Shown: positions 20,173-28,524 of the stretch, in pieces
Position numbering within the stretch: position 1 is the stretch's first letter
Layout of the letters: every line of letters begins with the position of its first letter
Program-made: the position numbers and the translations under genes
Notes under the pieces: generated by a model
What the model saw: the letters and a program-made list of their open reading frames with translations, nothing else
Told to the model about the DNA's origin: nothing
Databases searched by the model: none
Assembly: GCA_003427395.1 (NCBI GenBank)
Contig: BFEA01000102.1
Span: 1,829,083-1,859,547, forward strand
Length of the DNA stretch: 30,465 nt
Direction: 5' to 3'
Source: Chara braunii
Lineage: Eukaryota > Streptophyta > Charophyceae > Charales > Characeae

Positions 20173-20519
20173 AAGCCTTTAGGTTGAGTGGCAGGAGTGA
20201 ATTGGAGTTGAATCGTAAACCGACGAATCGACAACCGACCTGTCATCAGTGATAACAGAAGATGATCCTTGTAGGATCAAGCTGAAGCTAGCCCAAATCC
20301 TGAATCGAATGTCCAAGAAAGGTCTGTACCATAAGACAGGTCAATACCCAAACTAAATCATCAGCATATGGGGGATGAACCTCCATAGCACATTCTCACT
20401 CAAATCGTCTGCCAACCAAGTCTAGGCCTACCTCTAAGCCAGTGCCCAAAGCAAAGGTAGACTAATGGCAGAATCTCCCCTATTCAGGGTGGATCGTCAG
20501 AAGTGTCACTTGTCAAAAT
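20173..20519. other. non-coding stretch, nothing recognised
   Basis: There is no supported reading frame, no clear repeat and no RNA gene. It lies between the gag scrap and the first repeat block. Confidence 0.5.
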
Positions 20520-20930
20520 ATAATCTATCTCCTTTAAACTAATGAAATTTCGGCAGCACTTCCTGTAGAAAAAGTGTCTTTTCAGAATTTGTATCAGCAC
20601 GAATATGAAAACAGAAATAGTCTTTGACTTTCCAAAGTCCAATTTTTGTCTAACTCCCTGAATTAGCAAAAATTTGGGCAGCGCTTCCTTTAGAAAAGGA
20701 GACTTTCTAGATTTTTACTAAGTCATATATAAACTTTAGACAAGTTGAACTTTGACAAGTCAAAATTTGACTAACTCCTTGGATTTGCATAAATTTCGGC
20801 AGCGCTTCCCGTAGAGAAAGTAGCTTACCAAAATTTATATGGAGCCAAGTATAATAAGGACCTTGGATAAAAGCAGAAATCAGACTAAGTAAAAAAAAAC
20901 TATCTCAGAAAATGCAGAAATTGAATCTAA
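20520..20930 (+). repeat. three-copy degenerate repeat, about 123-bp period
   Basis: A TTCGGCAGCGCTTCC-like core begins near 20549 (TTCGGCAGCACTTCC), 20674 (TTGGGCAGCGCTTCC) and 20795 (TTCGGCAGCGCTTCC), each followed by a TAGAAAAAG-like stretch. The second and third copies are preceded by TAACTCCNTG-like sequence. The block is AT-rich and non-coding. Tandem blocks of this kind are known from the untranslated parts of some plant LTR retrotransposons, but no element border was found here. Confidence 0.75.
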
Positions 20931-20976
20931 CTCCTATAGCTCTAGCACGTGGCGAGCCACTACAGCAACTACCTAT

Positions 20977-21182
20977 CCCCAAGTTAATTTAGCAAACATT
21001 GGATGCCCTGAATACCCTGCTTACATAGGGCAAACATTAGTTCATAGTAGGTAGCGATGTCACTCAGCCACATGCAAGCCAAACCACAAAGGTAAGTACT
21101 TTCACCATCCCCAAGTTAATTTAGCAAACATTAGTTCATAGTCTGTCAGTGTTTTAGCCCTTTATACCCTGCTTACATAGGG
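20977..21182 (+). repeat. duplicated motifs with a small hairpin
   Basis: CCCCAAGTTAATTTAGCAAA begins at 20977 and again at 21109. TACCCTGCTTACATAGGGCA, which contains the inverted repeat CCCT/AGGG, occurs at about 21014 and 21166. CATTAGTTCATAGT also recurs. The order is shuffled between copies, so this is a complex rather than simple tandem duplication. It is non-coding. Confidence 0.8.
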
Positions 21183-21186
21183 CATT

Positions 21187-22017
21187 GGGACTGGCCATTC
21201 ATCTTAGAAACAATGTCAGCCCTCTGCCTTAGTTATACACGAATATGTTGCACAACTACTTTTCTCTTTATTGGGTATGTGACTAAGCCATTCATCTTAG
21301 AAACCATGCTTAGTCGCCCTGAACTGTTTAAATAGCCAAGTTATATATACCTTTCTGCACCTTAGTCTTCAAAAGGAGGGCGTAGGGCTAAGTCATTCAT
21401 TTTAGAAACAATGCTCAGTCCGCGCAGGTTACCTCCAGTTATAGCTCTTGATTATACTCTCTTCGCTTGTGATAGGCTTATAGTCAAGCCATTCATCTTA
21501 GAAACAATGCCGGACTAGCCTTGTTCATATATAAGTACATATATATATCACAATATAGAGAATCATATTCCTTGGTTCTCATTATGGTCCTAAGGCCTCA
21601 GACTTAGACCATTCATCTTAGAAACAATGTCTAGTCCTCTGGCCCTGAATCCTCCCTCAGAATAAAACAATCAAGGAGAGATGAGTCATTCATCTTAGAA
21701 ACAATGCTTAGCTCCCCCTCTTTCAGCACATAAAAAAAAACAGAGTCCCCTGGATCTGACCCAGAGACTGTTCAGAAACCACCCAAGTAAACAGCGGCCA
21801 GACCATTCATCTTAGAAACAATGTCTGACCCTCAAAAGTCAAGCAAGCAATACCTCTAAGAAATAAGTAGCCAGACCATTCATCTTAGAAACAATGCCTG
21901 ACACAATTAAAGAAACACAGCAACTAAGCCATTCATCTTAGAAATAATGCTTGGTTCTTCAGAAAACAGAACAAAACATAGCAGTCAGGCCATTCATCTT
22001 AGAAACAATGCCTGACC
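21187..22017 (+). repeat. array of ten stem-loops with a conserved 20-nt core
   Basis: CATTCATCTTAGAAACAATG or a one-base variant starts at 21196, 21289, 21394, 21490, 21610, 21687, 21804, 21877, 21930 and 21991. The spacing is irregular, 53-120 bp, and the spacers are unrelated. CATT and AATG at the core ends can pair, leaving the loop CATCTTAGAAAC. Outside the core the two flanks of each copy are largely complementary, yet differ between copies: GACTAAG/CTTAGTC at copy 2, AACTAAG/CTTGGTT at copy 9, GTCAGG/CCTGAC at copy 10. An unpaired C (or T) sits before the core. Copies 1 and 8 pair less well. There is no coding potential. Confidence 0.9.
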
Positions 22018-22029
22018 CCATAAGACCCG

Positions 22030-23684
22030 TCCAATCGCAAGCAAAACTGCCTTCCTCCCAACCTTCCCCCTGATGCAACCCCTTGTGACAATCTGCCTTC
22101 AGACAGTCAAAAAACTGAACCTGACATTATACAAACATTCCTTTAGTTGGTCTGATTTGTGTTCTGAAAGTCAAGGTAGAGGCCGCACTCAGCATAGCCA
22201 AACAATACATAGGGAGGAATGTAGGTAGGGGTTATACCGGGTTTATAAGGGAAAGCAAAGGTTACCTTTCAATTCCCTGCCTCCAGAACTCCTCCTGAGT
22301 TCCGGCAGGGCTCCCGCAATCGGTGGGGCGAACCTCCCACAGAGGCCTTTGCGCGGATTACGGGTTGCAATCCCGCCTGCCGCCTTCCTCTCAGTACCAA
22401 TGAACCAGACTCAGATTTAGAAAGGCAGAAGCAGGGGTTTTAGACTCTCAGATCCAAGAGAGGTGCGCTCAGACTCGCGTGAGAGGGCCTTGATACCTTC
22501 ATTTGCCTGAGGGCCCCGCAATGGCAGCCAAGTAGCAACCGCTTGGTCAACCTGAAGTCAAACCGTCGACCTCACTCTCCTGACGAACCCCCAATTTACA
22601 GCAATAACTCCCCTCCTCGTCCACGACCTCAACCCCCTTCGGTGCCTGTTGCCACCACTCAAGACACGGGTTATAGTTAAAAAAAAAGAATACAACCTTT
22701 ATCCTCGTAGTGGGACATTAGCCCGGTCTAACCGGCCATGCAGCAGCCAATGAATGTGTCTCTGTGACACAAATGATCAGCAAGCTGTTGGCGAGCTCAG
22801 CAAACGCGGCACCTGCGAGGAGCATGAGCTGCAACGCATAATGATTCCTCTCTGACCCAAGCAAGTCAGTCATACAAGGCCCATCATCCATCACACAGGT
22901 CGGAACAACAAGCTCTCCGACCGGAATATCAGTTGTGAGACTAGCTGCAATCCCCTCAACGGTCCCCTGCTTCTCTACTAGGCTGTGCCAACAGCATTTC
23001 GGTAGGCTTGAAAGCCCGCAGTCTCCGTGGCCCGCCTGCTGCTACCTCGTTCGTCGGGGTGAGCGACGCATCGGCCCACAACCAGGCCTGCAGCCCCGTG
23101 CCTGGTCCCCTCTCCTGCTACTTTACCCAGTAGTGACCAGCATCGTCAGTCGGTAGGCAAGCACGCCGCCCCATAATTAATTCCTTGCTGCTTCGACCTC
23201 TCAGTTGGGAATCCCGCTGGCCAGCAGGCAAGTTCCTCACTCCGTACCTGGCTTCACGCTACTACTACCAGTAGGACTGGCAAAACCGAACAAGCCCCTC
23301 CGCTAGGACGCAGAAGGATACACTGTCCTTTAGTCATGCCCGCAGAGAGAGATGAACAGCAGTTACTTCCATCAATAGAACAACTAAACTTCGAACGATC
23401 CCGCCCCTAACACATGAAAACATATGCCGCTACCTGTTTGTCAACAAGAGGCCCTCTGCCCTGCTCACCACCTTGTCTGTCTTCACTGCGAATACAGTCC
23501 TCGAAGTTGGTCCGCACTTGGTCGTAGATCAGGCCACGTTCTTACCCTTTCAGAGAGATAGAGGGAGAGTACTCCCGTCAATCGGATGGGCAAATCTGGA
23601 ATGAATACTTCACTAAAGAGTGACTAGATACATGCTCATCCCGCTGACTCCCTCTCCCGAGCACAACCTTGACCACGCTTGCCA
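22030..23684. other. non-coding stretch with scattered hairpins, no gene seen
   Basis: No supported reading frame, tRNA or rRNA gene is visible. A TATA-like TTTATAAGGG lies near 22240 after a GGGGTTATACC segment, and an A-run is at about 22680. Around 23098-23150 and 23244-23280 two CCTGG...CTACT...AGTAG...CTGG hairpin-like segments may be diverged copies of each other. The region could be the LTR or untranslated part of a retrotransposon, but no paired LTR, PBS or polypurine tract was found. Confidence 0.45.
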
Positions 23685-24180
23685 ACTAACCCCCTACCCA
23701 GCCGCAAATCCGACCTCACCATCACATTCGCAGCCATAAAAACCTCCGCTTACTCTCTTCTCTCCACCGATTCCACCCACAAACGAGCGGGATATCCCTT
23801 CTCTTTCTTTACCTCCTCTTCGTTCCCGGCAGCTCGCACGCAGTCTTTTCTCTTTCTAACACTAATCCTACTCAACTAACCCCAAAACTAACATTGCCAT
23901 CAAACTCGCCCTACCGGAAAACCCAGAAATCGCATCTTTGCTCACTCGTTTTCGCTCAGAAACGAGTGAGCTGTGCTTCTCTCATCTCTTTCCTTCTCAC
24001 TCCCTCCATAGCTCCGGCGCACCACTTTTTCCACTAACCTCCTATTCTACACCTCCAACACCAAAACTAACCTCATAATCCTACTCGCACACGTCTAAAA
24101 CTTCACCCTATCACTTTTCCCCGCCCGATTCCGATAGGAATCGAGCGAGTTACGATTTTTTCCCTCCGCGAGCTCATCTC
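23685..24180 (+). repeat. degenerate repeat of about 185-190 bp with hairpins
   Basis: AACTAACC-type openings near 23685 and 23875 and an AACACCAAAACTAACC opening near 24060 head three C-rich units. Unit two contains a perfect 11-bp inverted repeat, CTCACTCGTTT/AAACGAGTGAG (23941-23951 with 23960-23970). Unit three has CGATTCC/GGAATCG (24126-24132 with 24137-24143) at the matching place, followed by AGCGAG. Unit one has only a remnant near 23768-23792. Similarity between units is low, so the period is approximate. Confidence 0.5.
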
Positions 24181-24689
24181 CCCTGTTCCCACGTACCTGG
24201 CGCCCCATTGCGCCCTGATTCATCCCCCTCCTACTCTCTTGCCCAGCGGCTGCTCAGGCAGCTCCACCTTTCCCCTTCGCTGCGCCGTATAGCCGTCCAA
24301 CAGGTCTCCGCCCTTCGCTAGTGCCCCCTGCGCCACCCAAATCTTCCCGGCCGCCTCGACCATCCAACCCGCCATTACCGTCGCCGGGTGCACCTAGCGC
24401 CGGCCACCGTCCGGGTTCACCCCCCCCCGTTACCAACTCCCTTCTGCTGCTGCCCGTCGCTACTCTCTCCGCTGCCTGCTCCACTTTCTACCTCGCTGCT
24501 CCGCTCCTTCTCTCGCCGTTGCCCGTTACCCGCTGCCTCACCCGCAACACTCCACATTGTAGTGGCCGGCCCGACAACCGCAGCGCTCCGCTATCCGTCT
24601 CTCCGTGCTACTCAGTGCCTGCGACTATCGCCCAGCCTTATGGCGCACCGCCCTGCTCCCTAGGCCACCGTCCCCTTTGACCGTAGGGG
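24181..24689. other. GC-rich non-coding stretch
   Basis: C-rich sequence gives long Pro/Ser/Leu frames on the plus strand and Gly/Arg frames on the minus strand. None has a motif and composition explains them. No RNA gene was recognised. Confidence 0.5.
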
Positions 24690-25262
24690 ACCCGCAGTTC
24701 GCCGCTCAGAAACATGCCGCTGGTCCCGCCCTCCCCTCTCAAGTGGCACTGAGCAGAAACTGCTGGTGCCCATAGGCGGAGGGGGCCGGGGGTGAGGCAC
24801 TGTGACCTGCCTATTGAAAAAACCTTGCCTCGGAGCTACCGGCTGACCCCTGGCCGGCGCCACGCACCTGCTGCCGCAGGCATTGTACCTGCTTGGTGAG
24901 TGCAACCCCCACCTGTTCGCGTGCACGTTGAACTCCCCGGTTCGCGCCATAAGCCAGGCGGGATAAAAAAAAGATTCCGCCCGCATCCCGAACGCGCAGG
25001 ACCCAAACTCAGGCCCGTCCCTCGCTAGTCTAGCAGGATACTAACCGGATCGGCCCCACCGGCCTCAGGACTGATCACCAGCAAGAACAATAGATAATAA
25101 TAAATCCAAAAATAATAAAGAAAATAAAAATAAAAGCAGAACCCGGAAACTAAATAACAACCGGGCTGTCGCCCCGCCATCCTTTAATGTCGCGCACCCG
25201 TTTATCATGCAGAAGTCTCGCCGTTGTTGAGGCCGGTCCCCATGCCTGCGCGCGCGTCTCAA
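24690..25262 (-). pseudogene. second, more diverged rRNA-like repeat copy
   Basis: On the minus strand this has the same layout as 18991-19690: a GC-rich block, a T-rich block (plus-strand 25085-25138, A-rich), a CTTGCTGGTGATC segment comparable to CTTGACTTGGTGGTC in the first copy, and a GTTCAACGTGCACGCG segment comparable to TTTAACGTGCATGCGAG. The near-universal word CCCGTCTTGAAAC is not preserved. Homology to the first copy is fairly persuasive; descent from LSU rRNA rests mainly on that copy. Confidence 0.4.
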
Positions 25263-25427
25263 TCAGACGTACCAGTCAAAATTACCACATCAATTAATCC
25301 TAATTTAAACCAAAAATAAATCCGGGCGGCGATCACGCTGGCCCTTCAATCATCAACAAATATAAAGATCACGCGCGCCTCAAATTCGCGCGCCCACACA
25401 TTCTTTATTCTAGTCAACCATCCGGTC
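25263..25427. other. AT-rich spacer
   Basis: A short AT-rich segment lies between the rRNA-like copy and the end of the protease piece. Homology of the protease frame to other gypsy pols ends near 25428, although the frame stays open to 25410. Nothing else was recognised. Confidence 0.5.
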
Positions 25428-26573
25428 AGCCTCCGGCCGACCCGGCACCACACCGGTAGGTGACTCGAAGATGTCGGCGAACTCGTCCAGCAACCGTACC
25501 ACACGGGGGTCCGAAGACAAGTCCGTGGGTGAAGACTCGACTACCGCGACGGTCAGTAGGAAACATATGTTGATCTCCTCGGGCTGCTCGTAAGTACAAG
25601 TCGCCCGGAATGATTTGGCCGTTACCACTTGGCACCGGATCGAAGAGTGCGGTAGAGGAANAGTACACGCCACTTCCGCGGCGAAGGCGTCGCGAACGAT
25701 AAGAGTCCGCCGATGGAAGTTGACTGTGTGATCCGCACTTGCAAGCCAAGGCATTCCCAGAATGATGTCGAAGTCCGTGTCGAGAATATCGAATGTCACC
25801 GGTTCGCATGCATGAGGTGCGAAGTAGACCGGTACGGCCTCGATGTAACGGTCGAGAAGTTGTTGCGTCTTACCATCCACCAACTTGATCGCCGTCGGGT
25901 TTGCCTTCCTCCGAACTTGTGCGCCAAGGCCAGCCCTTTGCATAAAAGACTGGCTCATGAAGTTGCGAGTCGCGCCGCTATCCAGCAAAGCGCTGCAGGA
26001 CGCTTGCCCAACCTGGATGCAGACATACATGAGCGGTGCATTGTTGTTATCGTACCGCTGCGTGCGAAACTCGCGGGCCACCTTGGTAACGTACGCCANG
26101 ATGTCCCCCACCGCGACTTCGTCATCCGTCGGCGAAGTTGGTGGTGCATAGAAGGAAAGGTAAGTGTGGAGATGAGCGCTAAGTGTTGCGCATTCCGGTC
26201 CCGGCAAACAACCTGTGGTCGGGAGAGGAGGCCATGCAAAGTCCTCAGACGTGAGCGAGTCCAATGCCTCTACATTGAACTCGCGCGCCAAATCCCGTGA
26301 CGAACCACTTGAAGACGATATGTCGCTGTTGCCGGACGAAGAAGAAACCGCACACACTCCTTGTCCTTGAGCTTAAGTACCCAGCCTTGGAACGAGCCGG
26401 GCAGCATAGTCCTCAAAAGAAAGTAGAAGCGGAGGACTGTCGACTTTCGTGTGCGCCTCGGAATGAAGGTTGGTCACTCGCGAAGAAACCAGTTCCGAAG
26501 GCGTCGAGAGTGTCGTCGCGTCACTCTCGGCGGTGCTCAGTTTCTCTGTCTGCCCTTGCCTTTCAATGGGCAA
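25428..26573 (-). pseudogene. pol: gypsy pol N-terminal fragment with aspartic protease (piece B, pol)
   Basis: The minus-strand frame runs from at least 26573 with a single in-frame TAA at about 26373-26375. It encodes a Ser-rich linker with SFEDYAARLVP, matching the YTYEDYVVHLVP segment of the complete element, then AREFRTQRYD and an aspartic protease. The protease active site is intact: D-S-G-A near 25973-25982, followed by RNFMSQ and FDIIILGM-like flap sequence. N bases occur at 26099 and near 25661. The fragment ends at GVVPGRP, just before the RT N-terminus would begin. It belongs to a relative of the complete element but is clearly diverged from it. Confidence 0.85.
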
Positions 26574-27195
26574 ACCTGCGTCTGATGAAGATCGTTGTTA
26601 CACCAAAGGCAATAGTGGAATCTCTCACGCGCTTTGTATGCGGACTCGGAGATGCCATACGGGGTCCATGGGCCTGTCTGAGCTGCTGCACCGGGCTCGG
26701 GGCTAGAAACGGTGTGTGTCTTCGTCTTGCCGCGCCCTCGGCCTCTGCCGGCGCGGCCACCTTCCCGGGCGGCTGCGAATCTGTCTCCTTCACTGGCAGA
26801 CGCAGCCTCGCTGGTTTGGTCTAACGGCGCTGCCGCTGCGACCACGACCACTCTTGGCCGATGTTGGTCCCTGCTCGGGCATGACGCAGATAGGAAATTT
26901 TTGCCTCCTTGTTCGTGATAATGATCTGCGCAGCCTTGTCGAACAATTCCGCCGTCGTCGTCAAGGTGTCCTCGACATGAGTCAGGGCATTGCTTAATGT
27001 CGGACATGACCTCGAGATGAAGTAATGGCGGATGGCCTTAAAGCCCATCTGGATGCCTGGGACCGACGTCAAGTGTTGGTACTTGGCGATCCAGTCCGTA
27101 CTCGGCAGCGTGCCTTGCTCGAAGACCATGAGCTTGTCCATGGCTTTGATCTCTGGCGGCTCCACCTGGAACCGCTTGTGCCACGCCGCCTTGAA
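26537..27195 (-). pseudogene. gag: gypsy gag middle and C-terminal fragment (piece B, gag)
   Basis: The minus strand begins at an AAWHKRFQVEPPEIKAMD segment near 27140-27192 and continues through the gag core (MVFEQGTLP, a GFKAIRHYFI segment, LTHVEDTLTTTAELFDKA). The frame shifts at an A5 run near 26897, then continues with a basic Arg/Gly-rich stretch and a CLWCNNDLHQTQVC zinc knuckle (CX2CX4HX4C) near 26590-26630, ending at 26537. The 5' end of gag is missing. The protease frame overlaps the last 37 bp in another phase, the same kind of gag-pol overlap as in the complete element. Confidence 0.85.
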
Positions 27196-28524
27196 TTGTT
27201 TTGTTGTGTTTTTACCCGGACTTTATTGAATGGTCATCCAACAAAAGTACTGAGTATTTATTTAAGAGTTGCACGAGTGAGGCTTGTATGGCTAAAGCGA
27301 GGGGTATGAGTGCGAGGAATGGTTGAAGTTGACCCCGTGTAGTGCGTGGACTTCTGGTTGAATCTTTGATGTGATTGCAGGTATGGTTGTGGTTCGGACT
27401 CTTGGTGTGATTGTCTGCGATTTCATACGTATATGGCTGAGAGAAGCCTCACTGTGACTGTGAGAAGTAATCGTCCTATATAATTAACCCTTATATATCT
27501 ATAAGTGTCTCGGGTATGCGCACGGCTTACAGTGATCGTGCGCAAGGGTTAACCAGATTTGGGCTTGAGTGAGAAGGAAGACCCTCTGTTATCCTCTGCT
27601 CTTTGGAGTTTTTATAGTTGGACGCTATAGTCCGTGACAGCCGCCAAAGTCAAGCCCCTTGATGTTCGACCGCCACGACAGCTTAAAGCTGTCTACTCAA
27701 CCCCTCTGCACAAGGTGCAGAAGAGGGTGTGGTCTTCAACCGCGCATGGCGGTTGACCAGCGTCGAGAGATTAACCCTCAAGGCGCGTGTCAGCCGACAC
27801 TTGGGTGTCGAACGCGACCCTCGTGATTAATGGGGACTGCGTGAGTATGGGTACTACATAGTACGCCATCACTGCGACCGCTTGCGTACGCTTGCATTGC
27901 GAGTCGATATGAGTAGACCCTGCGTCCGCGCAGCTTTATACTAAGTCTCGCGCGCGACCCCTATCCGACTTCCGTAGTGGAAAGTTATGGGACGACTACT
28001 AAGGGGCTAGGAGCGTTGTCGCGTTGTTTGTGTTGTTTCGTGTTGTAGGTGTATGTGTGTGTGTGTGTTTTATTTTTGTGTTCGTAAAGTGGTGTGCGCG
28101 TGGTGTGTGGGATGCGTCCTAGTCGACCGACGACGAGCTGCGCTTGGGACTTCAGCCCCCCAAGATGTCGGTTCGCGTGCAGGTCCGATAGGCGTATTAC
28201 CGCACGTACCCCCTATGGTACAGCGAACGAGAAACGCCCTCGGCTGGTCCACCTCTGCGATTGCAACCAAGTAGCTTTCGTACTGTGGACTGGTAGCTCG
28301 GCGGGGATACACCCACCGAAGGGAGGTGACAGCTCCCGTAAGGTGGAGGTAAGTTGTGCCTCGCGTAGGCCCTATCCTGTCGTAGGGGCTCGCGAGAGGT
28401 ATGGCTGACGCACTCGGCTGGAGCGGCCTAAGGAAGCTCCATGTGTGTGTTCGTGACGTGGTTGGTCCCGTGACGCGACTGAGAGGGTCTCGCGCTGCCA
28501 CGAGCGGTGCCGGACCGATGCGCC
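27196..28524. other. non-coding, hairpin-rich stretch between two pol pieces
   Basis: No supported gene is present; the frames here are short and motif-free. It is rich in inverted repeats: GACAGCTT/AAGCTGTC near 27680, CTCTGCAC/GTGCAG near 27702-27722, GTACT/AGTAC near 27851-27864, and the nested structure at 27484-27552. A GT run lies at about 28052-28069. It could be LTR or leader sequence of a gypsy element or a separate non-autonomous element; no terminal repeats were found. Confidence 0.5.
27484..27552. repeat. nested inverted repeat
   Basis: Outer arms TTAACCCTT (27484-27492) and AAGGGTTAA (27544-27552). Inner arms GCGCACG (27518-27524) and CGTGCGC (27537-27543). The right arms are contiguous while the left arms are separated by 25 nt, so the fold has one large bulge. 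All 16 pairs are Watson-Crick. Confidence 0.85.

Noticed and set aside
21187-22017. CRISPR-like array (short repeat, unrelated spacers)
   Set aside because: The setting is eukaryotic retroelement DNA, spacing is irregular, spacers vary from about 33 to 100 nt, the complementary arms lie in the would-be spacers, and no cas genes are present.
21187-22017. Hammerhead or retrozyme-type ribozymes
   Set aside because: The core contains GAAAC but no CTGATGA element on either strand, so the hammerhead catalytic core is absent.
22935-23156. Short open frame in the repeat-rich spacer
   Set aside because: 73 codons, no motif, in a region with hairpin-like repeats and no supporting context.
24198-24204. 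TGGCGCC, resembling the primer binding site of some gypsy elements
   Set aside because: The upstream sequence does not end in CA and no LTR pair or polypurine tract could be found around it; seven bases are too few alone.
24254-24986. GC-rich open frames on both strands
   Set aside because: They are low-complexity Pro/Ser or Gly/Arg sequence without motifs, and part overlaps the rRNA-like copy.
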